Shown: positions 1-9,624, numbered from the stretch's first letter. The stretch: DNA of 64,000 nt from Bacteroidota bacterium (GCA_013112545.1 JABFGJ010000002.1:329337-393336), one strand, 5' to 3'. Numbers and translations: made by a program. The notes: a model not told the origin generated them from the sequence alone.

Positions 1-1203
1 AAATCGATGGCATTAAGAACGCATAGCCAAACCTCTGGTTACAGCTTAACAGAGCAAGATCCTTTTAATAATGTTGCTAGAACAACCATTGAAGCAATGG
101 CTGCAGCCTTAGGAGGTACACAATCTTTACACACCAATGCCTTGGATGAAGCCATCGCTTTACCAACAGATTTTTCTGCTAGAATTGCTAGAAATACGCA
201 ACTGTATTTGCAAGAAGAAACAGACATCACCAAAGTGGTTGACCCTTGGGCAGGTTCTTATTATGTGGAATACCTGACCAATGAAATAGCTTTGAAAGCT
301 TGGAAACTGATTGAAGAAGTGGAAGAATTAGGCGGCATGGCTAAAGCGATAGAAGAAGGTTTGCCCAAATTGAGAATAGAGGAATCCGCCGCTAGAAAAC
401 AAGCACGTATTGATGCAGGGAAAGACATTATAGTTGGGGTAAATGATTATCTATCAGACGAAAAGGCAGATATAGATGTGTTGGACATTGATAATGTAAA
501 GGTGCGCAAAGAGCAGATTGAAAGGCTGCAAGATATTCGTGAAAAAAGAGATTCCAATAAAGTAAAATCCGCATTAGAAGAGTTAACAAAAGCTGCCGCA
601 AACCAAACAGGGAATTTATTAGAATTGGCTGTGATAGCTGCAAGAGAAAGAGCAACTTTGGGAGAAATTTCAGATGCGATGGAAGCTAGTTTTGGAAGGT
701 ATCAAGCTAAGATTAGATCAATTTCTGGTGTATATTCGCAAGAAGCTATGGAAGATAAAGACTTTTTAGAATCGATAAGATTGGCAGATACATTTGCCGC
801 CAAAGAGGGTAGAAGGCCTCGTATTATGGTAGTAAAAATGGGTCAAGATGGCCATGATCGTGGAGCTAAAGTAATTGCTACATCTTTTGCCGATATAGGT
901 TTTGATGTTGATATTGGGCCTTTGTTTCAAACTCCAGAAGAAGCGGCAAAACAAGCGATTGAAAATGATGTACACATCGTAGGTGTTTCTTCTTTAGCCG
1001 CAGGGCATAAAACTTTAGTGCCTCAAGTGATGGAAGCTTTAAAAAACTATGGCAGAGAAGATATTCTCGTTGTTGTTGGCGGTGTAATTCCAGAACAAGA
1101 CTATGATTACTTATGGAACATAGGAGTAGCAGGGATTTTCGGTCCAGGAACTAAAATATCTAAAGCAGCACAGGATATTTTGAAGATTATGTTAGAGGAT
1201 TAA
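1..1203 (+). CDS. scpA: methylmalonyl-CoA mutase large subunit, C-terminal part (5' truncated by window)
   Basis: Adenosylcobalamin-dependent isomerase converting methylmalonyl-CoA and succinyl-CoA, used in propionate and odd-chain fatty-acid catabolism in the cytoplasm. The reading frame is open through base 1, so the gene starts outside the window; the ATG at 7 is internal. The first ~130 residues are the end of the TIM-barrel catalytic domain. A helical linker follows, then the B12-binding domain over the last ~130 residues with the base-off motif DGHDRG, whose His codon (853-855) should ligate cobalt. The stop overlaps the convergent aminotransferase stop by a few bases. Identification is firm from the motif and overall sequence. 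Confidence 0.95.
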   Translation, partial: KSMALRTHSQTSGYSLTEQDPFNNVARTTIEAMAAALGGTQSLHTNALDEAIALPTDFSARIARNTQLYLQEETDITKVVDPWAGSYYVEYLTNEIALKAWKLIEEVEELGGMAKAIEEGLPKLRIEESAARKQARIDAGKDIIVGVNDYLSDEKADIDVLDIDNVKVRKEQIERLQDIREKRDSNKVKSALEELTKAAANQTGNLLELAVIAARERATLGEISDAMEASFGRYQAKIRSISGVYSQEAMEDKDFLESIRLADTFAAKEGRRPRIMVVKMGQDGHDRGAKVIATSFADIGFDVDIGPLFQTPEEAAKQAIENDVHIVGVSSLAAGHKTLVPQVMEALKNYGREDILVVVGGVIPEQDYDYLWNIGVAGIFGPGTKISKAAQDILKIMLED

Positions 1204-2099
1204 AAAGGCAACACTTCCCCTTCTTTTTTGGTTAATGCCGCATAATACTGTTGCATTTGTTCAAGCATAGATTGTCCAAATTTATTCTCTACTTTTCGTT
1301 GGTCAATGGTATGAACTCGCGTTAGTTCTCCCATTGTTCCAGAAGTAAAAACTTCATCGGCATTGTACAATTCACTTACAGAAATATTGCGTTCTATGAT
1401 TGTTATGTTGTTTTCTTTAGCCAAGCGGATGATGTTCATTCTGGTAACCCCAGGCAAGCAAGCATCGGCATGAGGCGTAAATAATTTCCCATTTTTAAAA
1501 TGAAAAATATTGGTAGCATTGGTTTCTGAAACAAAACCATAGTTATCGAGCATAATGGCATCATCAGCACCAGCTAAATTGCCTTCTATTTTTGCCAAAA
1601 TATTATTAATAAGGTTGTTGTGGTGTATTTTAGAATCTAAGTTTTGAGGAGAGTTTCTCCGAGTACTTGCAGTTGCCAAAGAAATTCCTTCAATAGGATA
1701 AATGGGTGGTTTCCATTCTGCAACAACAATTAAAGTACAACCAAATTGATTTAATCGAGGGTCCATACCTGAAGTGGTTTTTAATCCTCTGGTTAATGTT
1801 AATCGTATGTGGGTTTCGTCTTTTTGCCCATTTGCTTCCAAGGTTTTGAATATGGCAGCCCTAACTTCTTCTTTACTGGGCACATTTTCAAAAAACATGG
1901 TTTTTGCCGATTCTTGCATGCGGTTTAAATGTTCTTCTAAACAGAATATTTTACCATCATAAACTCGAATGCCTTCCCAAACTCCGTCACCACCTTGAAC
2001 AATGGAATCGAAAACCGAGACTTTCGCTTCAGCTCTTGGATATAATCGATCTCCTACATAAATTTGAATGTTGTCGTTTCTTTTGTCGTATTGTTGCAT
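1200..2099 (-). CDS. class IV (branched-chain/D-amino acid type) aminotransferase
   Basis: PLP-dependent fold-type IV aminotransferase of 299 aa, IlvE/DAAT-like. The PLP Schiff-base lysine is most likely Lys157 in the stretch LDSKIHHNN. The SGTMGEL segment near residue 255 matches the PLP phosphate-binding loop, and the FVSETNATN segment is typical of the family. The sequence resembles, from memory, the C-terminal half of the plant BCAT-like fusion proteins (Arabidopsis At5g27410 type) more than classical IlvE, so its substrate may not be a branched-chain amino acid. The sulfotransferase-like gene at 3584-4297 corresponds to the other half of that plant fusion. ATG at 2099 fits the family start. 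Confidence 0.85.
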   Translation of the reverse strand: MQQYDKRNDNIQIYVGDRLYPRAEAKVSVFDSIVQGGDGVWEGIRVYDGKIFCLEEHLNRMQESAKTMFFENVPSKEEVRAAIFKTLEANGQKDETHIRLTLTRGLKTTSGMDPRLNQFGCTLIVVAEWKPPIYPIEGISLATASTRRNSPQNLDSKIHHNNLINNILAKIEGNLAGADDAIMLDNYGFVSETNATNIFHFKNGKLFTPHADACLPGVTRMNIIRLAKENNITIIERNISVSELYNADEVFTSGTMGELTRVHTIDQRKVENKFGQSMLEQMQQYYAALTKKEGEVLPF

Positions 2100-2151
2100 A
2101 AAAAATTGCGTTTATTTATCAAATAAAGTTAAATTTTATTATTATTACTTT

Positions 2152-2874
2152 ATGAGGCTATATTATTTAATATGGTGTTTTTTGTTTCCAAGTTTATTGT
2201 TTAGTCAAGGTGTTGAAGATAAATTAATTAGGCATCAAGTTTTACCAGGATTTGGATTTGTTTTGCCTGTTGGAAAATTTAGTCAAATAGATCCTGAGAG
2301 CAATAAATCGGGTTATGCTACTTTAGGTGCCACGTTTTCACTTAAATATCGATATCTATTAAATGAGAATTATGGACTTAGTGCTGAGGTAGGGGCAAAT
2401 CTTATCCTGCGTAGATCATCAGAAAAATATAAATCTATTGATGGTTCTATTCTTGAATTTGAAACTTTTGGTTCAGGTATTAATAGTGAAATGTTTTCTT
2501 TTTTAGTTGGTTTTTTAAGGCACTTTCATCATAATCAATTTACTTTTACTGTTGAACCTAAGCTAGGTGTTTGTAAGCTAAATACAAGAGAATTTGAAAT
2601 ATACCATCAGGCCTATTATAATTTTGAATGGCAACAATTTGGGCCTTATGATTCTGAATTAGCATTTATTTCAGGACTAGATTTAAGTGCAGATTACAAT
2701 ATAATAGAAAACCTAAAGGGAGGTGTTCGCTTATTTTATTTGTATTCTGTAGTTGATTTGAATCCAGAAGTAACCATATATAAAAATAGGAAGTTAGTAT
2801 TTGATGATCGAATGCATCGAAAACAACCTGTTGCACTAATTGGGCTAAACATACAAGTAGCCTTTAAATTCTAA
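2152..2874 (+). CDS. outer-membrane beta-barrel protein, uncharacterised
   Basis: A 240-aa protein starting at the ATG at 2152; the open frame extends upstream to 2068, but only the 2152 start puts the signal peptide (MRLYYLIWCFLFPSLLFSQG) at the N-terminus. The mature part has alternating hydrophobic residues and aromatic-rich strands and ends in VAFKF, a terminal Phe typical of beta-barrels. No specific family was recognised. It sits between the aminotransferase and sulfotransferase-like genes and its stop overlaps the convergent lipoprotein stop by 4 bases. Role in the outer membrane is inferred only from these features. Confidence 0.65.
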   Translation: MRLYYLIWCFLFPSLLFSQGVEDKLIRHQVLPGFGFVLPVGKFSQIDPESNKSGYATLGATFSLKYRYLLNENYGLSAEVGANLILRRSSEKYKSIDGSILEFETFGSGINSEMFSFLVGFLRHFHHNQFTFTVEPKLGVCKLNTREFEIYHQAYYNFEWQQFGPYDSELAFISGLDLSADYNIIENLKGGVRLFYLYSVVDLNPEVTIYKNRKLVFDDRMHRKQPVALIGLNIQVAFKF

Positions 2875-3539
2875 TTAATTACAATGGTGTCTTGTGCTGG
2901 AATGCAGTAAGAGTCACTTTTAAACTCGACAATTCCATTTTGCGAATTATAGTTATGAGTAGAAGTTAATTCAAAATTAGCTCTGTTTAAACCCCAATTA
3001 AAATTGTATTTGATGTATTTATTTCGACCCTGAAAGTAAGGGGTATTTAGCGAATCTTTTGGTATTAAACTAATCTTAATTTCCTGATTGGTAGTAAATG
3101 GTCCAGGAATTAAAGTTTCCTTAAACAGGTATGAATGACCAAAAAACAAAGTGTCAAGTTCGGTAAAAGGAGTGCTTGGTTTTATAATTACACTAAGCGA
3201 TTGGGTTTTATCTTGAAAAAATTTCACTTGTAATTTGGTATCGAAACCATAACGATATTTATTTAATTTCTCATCTAAGATTATAATAGACTCATATAAT
3301 TTTTTTGTATCATAATTTAAAAAGAAATGACCCGATTCATCTGTTAGTGCATTACCATGAAAATACATATCAGAGCTTTTGAATACTGTAGATCCTGTAT
3401 ATCCATATATCGAAAATTGTTTGTTTTTAATTGGGGCTTGACTGCAATTCTCAAGCAAATAACCTTCAACAACACCTGATTCTGATTTGTAGCAAGAAAC
3501 CAGAAGGATAGTTAAAAATAGGAGGTAATACTTTTTCAT
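2871..3539 (-). CDS. hypothetical lipoprotein
   Basis: A 222-aa protein with a lipoprotein signal peptide and lipobox LVSC, so Cys16 is the predicted lipidated residue. Residues ~20-90 (GVVEGYLLENCSQAPIKNK and on) resemble the carboxypeptidase-regulatory-like/prealbumin-type beta-sandwich that often opens Bacteroidota surface lipoproteins. Nothing catalytic is seen. It is convergent with the beta-barrel gene and upstream of nothing obvious in operon. Confidence 0.6.
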   Translation of the reverse strand: MKKYYLLFLTILLVSCYKSESGVVEGYLLENCSQAPIKNKQFSIYGYTGSTVFKSSDMYFHGNALTDESGHFFLNYDTKKLYESIIILDEKLNKYRYGFDTKLQVKFFQDKTQSLSVIIKPSTPFTELDTLFFGHSYLFKETLIPGPFTTNQEIKISLIPKDSLNTPYFQGRNKYIKYNFNWGLNRANFELTSTHNYNSQNGIVEFKSDSYCIPAQDTIVIN

Positions 3540-3583
3540 TGATGTAAATATAACCCATTAAAAAAAAGAATTTTAGCAATCAC

Positions 3584-4297
3584 TTAAGCTTTTTCTTTTA
3601 TCTTCTCATAATAGAATAGACATTCTTGATATAAGTCTTCAAACCTTTCTTCTAAAACTTCTTTTCTTTTCTGATAGGGACTAAAACCTGTTGATTGATG
3701 TACATTGTTATACCAATGTGGCGACCACACACCATCTTCTGGTCGCTTGCCTGCTTTCCATTGCAGCATCTTTTCATCAAATGGAATAGCTAGCTTTTCA
3801 CAAACTAAGCTCAATACTTTTTTAGGGTTTTTAAGCAATTCATTGGAATCAATAACAATTGGGCTTTGACCTTTATCGATTAAATATTGAAAAATCTCAT
3901 AGCTTTGTTTGATACCCAAATCGTTCAATTTCGGTGAATCAATTACTTTGGAAAAGCTAATGATCATTTCTTTCGGTTCTCGAATTAAAATAATGTTTTT
4001 GCAGTCGAGCAAGAAATCTTTGGGATGACTTAACAAATGATGGCTCATTTGTTTGAAAAATACATTCTCAGAAGGATAAGTTCTTTGAATAACCTCTTTT
4101 AAAACAGCATTGAATTTCTGATTCTGAGAAGCCAAAATTTCATCCTGTCCTGGATGAATTATTCCCGTTGATTTTAAATAAGCTGCATAAAAAGGTTCAT
4201 CTATAACTATAGTGTCTTTCCGCTGAGCGAAAGAGTACATTATAGCTGTGCTGATGTTTCTAGGGCTTGCCCACAGATTGATTTTGTTTGTTTTCAT
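3584..4297 (-). CDS. sulfotransferase-like P-loop protein
   Basis: A 237-aa cytoplasmic protein with an N-terminal WASPRNISTA segment that fits the 5'-phosphosulfate binding loop of PAPS-dependent sulfotransferases. Later segments (IILIREPKEMIISF, and GKRPEDGVWSPHWY with VHQSTGF) closely resemble, from memory, the N-terminal half of plant proteins in which this domain is fused to a class IV aminotransferase. The matching aminotransferase lies 1.5 kb away at 1200-2099 on the same strand. Real sulfotransferase activity is not established for this branch; a kinase-like or regulatory role is possible. Confidence 0.75.
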   Translation of the reverse strand: MKTNKINLWASPRNISTAIMYSFAQRKDTIVIDEPFYAAYLKSTGIIHPGQDEILASQNQKFNAVLKEVIQRTYPSENVFFKQMSHHLLSHPKDFLLDCKNIILIREPKEMIISFSKVIDSPKLNDLGIKQSYEIFQYLIDKGQSPIVIDSNELLKNPKKVLSLVCEKLAIPFDEKMLQWKAGKRPEDGVWSPHWYNNVHQSTGFSPYQKRKEVLEERFEDLYQECLFYYEKIKEKA

Positions 4298-4300
4298 AAT

Positions 4301-4335
4301 AAAAAAATGCCTGCTTTAAATTTAAAACAGGCATT
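4301..4335 (-). terminator. rho-independent terminator downstream of the SRPBCC/GyrI-like gene
   Basis: Inverted repeat AATGCCTG (4306-4313) and CAGGCATT (4328-4335). On the minus strand the hairpin is followed by a run of seven T (the A run 4301-4307). It lies between the stop at 4356 and the start of the sulfotransferase-like gene. Confidence 0.75.
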
Positions 4336-4355
4336 AAAATTAAGCTAAATCTAAT

Positions 4356-5363
4356 TTATTTTATCGGATAAAAAACTTGAGTCTCTAGAGATTCAGGGTT
4401 TACTTCTGATGCATTATTCATATAGACTTCCCAGCAAGGGCCAATATATTCTATATCGCTTTCCGTCATGTATTTTTCAATTGCTTCATGAATATCTCCT
4501 GAAGTTTCATAGCTTCCATAATGAATTCCTTTTATAACCTTACCAGAAGGAGTTTGTTTGACTACAACTCTACCGTCATTTTTTGCCTTTCCACTATATG
4601 GAATAGCGGCTTCTAAAATTACTTTGTCAGGAGAATAAAAGTGATAAAGAGCCAATTCCTTTCCATTAGCTTTTACATCTTTATGCATTTCTAAATAGAT
4701 AGATAGTTCGGTGTATAATTCCATTAGTTTCTTAGAAATTTGCCCTGCGGTTGTAGAGTCTTTAATTGAAAGTATGTTTTGTGGTTCAACCTCTACAATT
4801 TCTAAATTTTTTGGGTTTTCAACAACCGTTTCTAAACTTTCCATATAAGATTTCATATTTACCAAACCATCCTTATAGTTTTGGGCTAACATCGTTTCAA
4901 TAAATCCATTGGTGAAGTTTAAATAAAAAGGAGTTTCACTACCTTCATAAGTCCAAGTAACTGTAGTTACACCTTCTTGTTCTTTTAAAATAAATTCGGC
5001 ATATTTAGTTCCAGGCCAATCTGCAAAATTCATTTGTAGTTTCATGTATTCATTCTCTCTTAATTCTACAACTTCTTGTTTTCCTGAACCAACATTTGGG
5101 TTTTCACTTGTCCATTCACTTGAAGATCCAACTTCTCCCATTTTTTCTGAATAAACATTTTTCATATCGGGATCCATTTTAGACCAAACTGACCAGTTTC
5201 CCCAGTTTGGAAAGTTAACGAGTTCTTGGTAAATAACTTTGGCGGGTTTATTTATTTCTATTGACTCACTGACAATGGCCTTGTTAGGCTGAGTAGAAGA
5301 ATAAACCAAAAAGATTGCAATAATTGCAACTAGGACAATAAGTATCCATTTTAAAATTTTCAT
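4356..5363 (-). CDS. SRPBCC-family plus GyrI-like effector-binding domain protein
   Basis: A 335-aa protein with a single N-terminal membrane helix (residues ~4-22), then an SRPBCC (polyketide cyclase/START-like) lipid-binding domain (~30-180, with NFPNWGNWSVWSKMDP at its start), then a GyrI-like/AraC effector-binding domain (~185-335) ending in VFYPIK. The combination is common in Bacteroidota and suggests a membrane-anchored protein that binds a hydrophobic ligand; the ligand is unknown. Divergent from the AIM24 gene at 5455. Confidence 0.8.
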   Translation of the reverse strand: MKILKWILIVLVAIIAIFLVYSSTQPNKAIVSESIEINKPAKVIYQELVNFPNWGNWSVWSKMDPDMKNVYSEKMGEVGSSSEWTSENPNVGSGKQEVVELRENEYMKLQMNFADWPGTKYAEFILKEQEGVTTVTWTYEGSETPFYLNFTNGFIETMLAQNYKDGLVNMKSYMESLETVVENPKNLEIVEVEPQNILSIKDSTTAGQISKKLMELYTELSIYLEMHKDVKANGKELALYHFYSPDKVILEAAIPYSGKAKNDGRVVVKQTPSGKVIKGIHYGSYETSGDIHEAIEKYMTESDIEYIGPCWEVYMNNASEVNPESLETQVFYPIK

Positions 5364-5428
5364 AATGTGTTGTTTTTGTGCGTTTTGTGTAAATTTTGAT
5401 GCTAAGGTAGTACATTTTTTTGTTTCTA

Positions 5429-5436
5429 TATATTTG
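5429..5436 (+). promoter_or_regulatory. TAnnTTTG -7 promoter element
   Basis: TATATTTG, a match to the Bacteroidota -7 consensus, 18 bases before the ATG of the AIM24 gene. No clear -33 TTG at the usual distance was found. Confidence 0.45.
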
Positions 5437-5454
5437 TAATAGAAAAATTATAAT

Positions 5455-6252
5455 ATGAATGCACACGAAATTGATTATCGAATATTTGGCGATGATTTAC
5501 AATGCGTCGAAATTGAATTGGATACTCAAGAAACAGTAATTGCCGAAGCAGGCGGTATGATGATGATGGAAAACTCCATTGAAATGAATACAATTTTTGG
5601 TGATGGTTCTAAGAATGATTCAGGGATTGTGAATAAATTATTTTCTGCCGGAAAACGAGTATTGACAGGCGAAAGCTTGTTTATGACAACATTCACTCAT
5701 TTGGGTATGGGAAAAGCAAAAGTAACTTTTGCAGCACCTTATCCGGGGAAAATTATTCCCCTGGATTTATCGCTAATGGGCGGAAGAATGATATGTCAAA
5801 AAGAAGCTTTCTTATGCGCAGCAAAAGGAGTTGAGATTGGCATTGCATTTCAAAAGCGACTGGGAGTTGGTTTTTTTGGTGGCGAAGGATTTATTATGCA
5901 GAAACTTGAAGGCGATGGCATGGCTTTTCTGCATGCTGGTGGAACTGTTGTTAGAAAGTCATTGCAAGCTGGTGAAGTGTTGAATGTTGACACAGGATGC
6001 TTAGTTGCAATGACAGCAAATGTAGATTACAACATTCGATTGCAAAAAGGAATTAAGAATTCGCTTTTTGGTGGAGAAGGATTGTTCATTGCGACCCTAA
6101 CAGGTCCAGGAGAAGTTTGGATTCAATCCATGCCATTGAGTAGGTTGGCCGATCGAATTTATGCACATTCGCCAAAAGCAGGCGGGAAAAGAAAAGGGGA
6201 AGGAAGCATCCTTGGTGGTATTGGTGATTTATTAGACGGTGATCGTTTTTAA
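5455..6252 (+). CDS. AIM24 / TIGR00266 family protein
   Basis: A 265-aa protein of the AIM24 (TIGR00266) family, predicted double-stranded beta-helix, Gly-rich ([20 protein letters not shown] and LFGGEGLF repeats). Bacterial members have no settled biochemical role; the mitochondrial relative affects inner-membrane organisation. First gene of a plus-strand run: the M23 peptidase follows after 9 bases. Family assignment is confident, function unknown. Confidence 0.85.
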   Translation: MNAHEIDYRIFGDDLQCVEIELDTQETVIAEAGGMMMMENSIEMNTIFGDGSKNDSGIVNKLFSAGKRVLTGESLFMTTFTHLGMGKAKVTFAAPYPGKIIPLDLSLMGGRMICQKEAFLCAAKGVEIGIAFQKRLGVGFFGGEGFIMQKLEGDGMAFLHAGGTVVRKSLQAGEVLNVDTGCLVAMTANVDYNIRLQKGIKNSLFGGEGLFIATLTGPGEVWIQSMPLSRLADRIYAHSPKAGGKRKGEGSILGGIGDLLDGDRF

Positions 6253-6261
6253 GAAATTTGA

Positions 6262-7263
6262 TTGAGAATATTTAAATCCATATTGTTTTTATTTGCTTTA
6301 CTGAGTTTTCAGTATTCATTTGCTGGAGGCGTCAAGAAAGATACTGTTCAAGCGCTTGTAGTTTCTCAGTCGAGTGCTGAAAACACCATTGACTTGACCA
6401 ACCTTTCAGGTGGGCAAATTATAGGTTTAATCGATTCGCTACTAGACTTAGAAGCTGTGCCTACCGACTTAGTGAAAGAAATAAACGACTATGCCGAAAG
6501 TAAGTTGCTCAAACATGATTTTTACATATCATTAACTGGCTTTTACGATAATTCGATGTATCCCTCAAATTCCATGTATAAAAAATGGGATACCTATAAT
6601 TTATACCCTTATGAAGAAGCTCTTAGATCAAAAGATGATGAGATTAATCTAATACTTCAAGACACTTTAAATTTTTGCAATTTTGTTCCACCTATCAAAG
6701 GACTAATCACTTCTAACTTTGGCTATAGAGACGGAAGAAATCATAACGGAATGGATATAGATTTACAAGTTTGGGACCCTGTTAAATCTTCATTTGATGG
6801 CATGGTTCGTATTTCTAGAATGCATCCTGGTTATGGGCGTGTAGTGGTAATACGACATTATAATGGCTTAGAAACTTTGTATGCTCATTTACATCGATTA
6901 AAAGTGAAACCAGGCGACATTGTAGAAGCTGGTCAAGTTATTGGCTTAGGAGGTAGTTCAGGCAGGTCAACTGGAAGCCATTTGCATTTTGAAGTTAGGT
7001 TTAAAGGAAAACCAATAAATCCAAGAAGTTTAATTGACTTTAATAATAATAAATTGGTAAGTGACTCATTGAAGTTAATTAAGAATAAATGGTCTTATAC
7101 TGCTGTTCCTTTGGGAATAGAATATCATACAGTAAAGCCTGGGGAGCATCTTTTTGGTATAGCTAGAAAATACGGCACTAGCATTTCTCACCTGTGCGAA
7201 TTAAACGGAATTCGAAGAAATAAACCATTAAGGGTTGGCCAAAAATTAAGAATTGGAGCCTGA
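6262..7263 (+). CDS. M23 family metallopeptidase with C-terminal LysM domain
   Basis: A secreted peptidoglycan hydrolase of 333 aa. It starts at a TTG (6262); the signal peptide (residues 1-21, ending SFAGG) follows immediately, which supports this start. The M23 domain carries the zinc ligands His161 and Asp165 (NHNGMDID) and the HLH motif at residues 240-242. A LysM repeat at ~290-332 should bind glycan strands. Active as a peptidoglycan endopeptidase or, if degenerate, an activator; the visible ligands are intact, so activity is expected. The stop overlaps the next gene's ATG by one base. Confidence 0.9.
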   Translation: MRIFKSILFLFALLSFQYSFAGGVKKDTVQALVVSQSSAENTIDLTNLSGGQIIGLIDSLLDLEAVPTDLVKEINDYAESKLLKHDFYISLTGFYDNSMYPSNSMYKKWDTYNLYPYEEALRSKDDEINLILQDTLNFCNFVPPIKGLITSNFGYRDGRNHNGMDIDLQVWDPVKSSFDGMVRISRMHPGYGRVVVIRHYNGLETLYAHLHRLKVKPGDIVEAGQVIGLGGSSGRSTGSHLHFEVRFKGKPINPRSLIDFNNNKLVSDSLKLIKNKWSYTAVPLGIEYHTVKPGEHLFGIARKYGTSISHLCELNGIRRNKPLRVGQKLRIGA

Positions 7264-7589
7264 TGATTTTTGTAAATATTAACGAACACCCAACCAAAAG
7301 CAATATAAAGGTCTTCTATTACAAGGATATAGAGCACGCAAATTATTTTGAAAACCTTTTGAAAACATCAAAAGTTAATTATGAAAAACAGATTGACGAA
7401 GATGGAGATCAGACAATATATTTTGGAATTAATAAAAGTGATTTTGAGCAAGTAAAAAGATTAAATTACCTAACAATCGGGCACTTTAGAAAACCTTTTA
7501 TACCAGATGTTTATTTGAGATATTTTGTTATTTTTTTGTCCATAATTATATTGACAATTGCTTTTATTGGAGCTTGGTTAAGCAAGTGA
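7263..7589 (+). CDS. small membrane-anchored protein, uncharacterised
   Basis: A 108-aa protein translationally coupled to the M23 peptidase (TGATG junction). Residues 1-80 form a small soluble alpha/beta region rich in charged residues; residues ~86-105 are one hydrophobic helix near the C-terminus. The N-terminal part loosely recalls DUF2007-like signal proteins (YKDIEHANYFENLLKTSKV), but I do not recognise a family with confidence. Confidence 0.55.
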   Translation: MIFVNINEHPTKSNIKVFYYKDIEHANYFENLLKTSKVNYEKQIDEDGDQTIYFGINKSDFEQVKRLNYLTIGHFRKPFIPDVYLRYFVIFLSIIILTIAFIGAWLSK

Positions 7590-7597
7590 TTTAATAG

Positions 7598-7605
7598 TAT
7601 TTTTG
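7598..7605 (+). promoter_or_regulatory. TAnnTTTG -7 element with TTG -33
   Basis: TATTTTTG at 7598-7605 with a TTG at 7574-7576, 21 bases upstream. The ATG at 7610 begins only four bases after the element, so the predicted transcript would be leaderless or nearly so. Confidence 0.5.
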
Positions 7606-7609
7606 CCGC

Positions 7610-8338
7610 ATGTGGGCTAAAAGATATATTTTACTTTTTATAATTAGTTTTCTAGTTCAGGAGGTTATTGCTCAAAAAGGAGTTACCACATTTGGCTTGC
7701 AAATAAAACCCATAATTAGTTCAGAAATCATAAATACTGGTCCCGAAACAATTAAAGAAGGAGCAATAAACTTCACTTTAGAGCCTAATCAGGGTTATAG
7801 TTTTGGAATGGTTATTCGCAGAGGAATAACTGATCAGATTTCATTTGAATCTGGGATAAATTATACTAAGCGTCATTATAATTTAAATATTACAAATGAC
7901 ACTTTAAACTTTGATGGTAAATCAAACTTTTCTTATGTGATATATGAGATACCTGCTTTGGCATTAATCTATGTACAGCTCGGTCAAAAATTATATCTAA
8001 ATACAGCATTTGGTGCCTCATTAAACTTCTTGCCCTCAAGTTGGGATTCTTATGATACTTATTTTACACACTTTTCGAAACGGAAATCTTGGATAGTACC
8101 AAGTTTGTTAGCAAATGTTGGGTTCGAATATAGAACAAGAAAAGATGGAATCTTTTATCTGGGGTTTTCATACCATAGGCCATTTTCAAAAATAACAACT
8201 GCTGGGGTTGGATATGTAGAAGATAGAATTCAAAAAGAAGCAGCTTTTTTCGATGTAACAGGAAATTATTTAACAATAGATTTAAGGTATTTTTTCCATG
8301 AAGAACCTTTGTGGAAACAAAAAAGAGAAAGAGAATGA
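7610..8338 (+). CDS. porin-family outer-membrane beta-barrel protein
   Basis: A 242-aa protein with a signal peptide (residues 1-21, ending VIAQ) and a beta-barrel pattern: repeated glycine- and aromatic-rich strands such as SYGMVIRRG-like, FESGINYTKRHYNL and NVGFEYRTRK. Similar to the small OmpA-barrel/PorT-like outer membrane proteins of Bacteroidota, but no named family can be fixed. Its stop overlaps the start of the MscS channel gene (ATGA), so the two are probably co-translated. Confidence 0.7.
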   Translation: MWAKRYILLFIISFLVQEVIAQKGVTTFGLQIKPIISSEIINTGPETIKEGAINFTLEPNQGYSFGMVIRRGITDQISFESGINYTKRHYNLNITNDTLNFDGKSNFSYVIYEIPALALIYVQLGQKLYLNTAFGASLNFLPSSWDSYDTYFTHFSKRKSWIVPSLLANVGFEYRTRKDGIFYLGFSYHRPFSKITTAGVGYVEDRIQKEAAFFDVTGNYLTIDLRYFFHEEPLWKQKRERE

Positions 8339-9591
8339 TGAAGTTTTTAAGGCAGTGGCTGATTGATAAGTTTTTAGGTTTTGGAGTTAATGAGTTTTAT
8401 AGTGAATTTATAACGGTTGCTATTTTACTAATTGGAGTTTTAATAACTGGAATAATTGTAGATAAAATTGCTCGAGAGATCTTGTTAAGCACTTTTATTC
8501 GAATAGCTAAAAAGAGTAAAACAAAGCTCGATGATATATTAGTAGAGAAGAAAGTATTTGCAGCAATAGCCCATTTAGCTCCAGTAATTTTTATCTTTTA
8601 TTTCATTCCTGGCATTTTTGATCATCATGAAGTCATAATAGATTATTCTAGTAGATTGAGTGGAGTGATTATTATTATAGCCACAATGGTGATAATTTTT
8701 AGAGTTTTAGATTCATTACGAACCGTTTTAGAGTTTATACCTAGCTTTAAAGATAAACCGCTTAGGAGTTATTTTCAGCTAGCCAAAATTGTCATTGGAA
8801 TAATTTTAGGAATTTTAATATTATCCATTATTGCCAACAAGTCTATCATTTACTTTTTTAGTGCATTTGGGGCAATGACGGCTGTTGTTTTATTGGTATT
8901 TAAAGATACCTTGTTGGGCTTTATTGCAAGTATTCAATTGTCAGCCAACGACATGATACGAGTAGGGGATTGGGTGCAAATGGACAAATATGGTGCAGAT
9001 GGAGATGTAATTGAGATAAACCTTACAACAGTCAAAGTAAGAAATTGGGACAAAACGATTTCAACAGTTCCGACCTATTCATTTATTTCAGATTCATTTA
9101 AAAACTGGCGAGGTATGGAAGAAACAGGAGCAAGACGTATTGCTCGATCTGTTTATATTAACCAAAATTCGGTTAGATTCTGTACTGATGAAATGATAAA
9201 TAGATTCAAAAAAATTCACATTCTTAAGCATTATGTAGAAGAACGACAAGCTGAAATAAAGATATATAATGAGGTAAATAAGATAAATACAGAGGAAGTT
9301 TCTAATGGCAGAAGAATGACTAATTTAGGTACATTCAGAGCGTATTTGTTAGAGTATATCAAGCGGCACCCAAAAATAAATAAGGACTTAACAATTTTGG
9401 TTAGGCAATTAGCTCCCACAGAAAAGGGAATACCAATTCAGATATATGCTTTTTGTTCAGACATTGCATGGGTTAACTATGAAGCAGTACAATCTGATAT
9501 TTTTGATCATACCTTGGCTGTGATTTCTCAATTTGATTTAGAAATATTCCAAAGTCCTAGTGGTGGTGACTTTAAACAGTTGTTAAAGTAA
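8335..9591 (+). CDS. mechanosensitive ion channel, MscS family (YbdG/MscM-like)
   Basis: A 418-aa inner-membrane channel that would open under osmotic down-shock. Start set at the ATG at 8335, which overlaps the upstream TGA (ATGA); the frame extends to 8311 but those residues are the upstream gene read in another frame. About five membrane helices lie in residues 20-195. The MscS pore and beta domain follow, with FKDTLLGFIASIQL and the YbdG-like stretch GDWVQMDKYGADGDV, then NWDKTISTVPTY. The C-terminal ~150 residues are cytoplasmic. Assignment to the YbdG-like branch rests on recalled similarity. Confidence 0.9.
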   Translation: MMKFLRQWLIDKFLGFGVNEFYSEFITVAILLIGVLITGIIVDKIAREILLSTFIRIAKKSKTKLDDILVEKKVFAAIAHLAPVIFIFYFIPGIFDHHEVIIDYSSRLSGVIIIIATMVIIFRVLDSLRTVLEFIPSFKDKPLRSYFQLAKIVIGIILGILILSIIANKSIIYFFSAFGAMTAVVLLVFKDTLLGFIASIQLSANDMIRVGDWVQMDKYGADGDVIEINLTTVKVRNWDKTISTVPTYSFISDSFKNWRGMEETGARRIARSVYINQNSVRFCTDEMINRFKKIHILKHYVEERQAEIKIYNEVNKINTEEVSNGRRMTNLGTFRAYLLEYIKRHPKINKDLTILVRQLAPTEKGIPIQIYAFCSDIAWVNYEAVQSDIFDHTLAVISQFDLEIFQSPSGGDFKQLLK

Positions 9592-9616
9592 GGGTGAAGT
9601 ATTTTTAGTTAAGTAT

Positions 9617-9624
9617 TATTTTTG
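9617..9624 (+). promoter_or_regulatory. TAnnTTTG -7 element
   Basis: TATTTTTG in the gap between the MscS gene and the large Kelch/Ig gene. If used, the leader would be ~150 bases for the ATG at 9780, or ~30 for the upstream ATG at 9663. Confidence 0.35.

Noticed and set aside
7..1203. ATG at 7 as true start of the mutase
   Set aside because: The frame is open through base 1 and the product lacks most of the catalytic barrel, so the gene is cut by the window edge.
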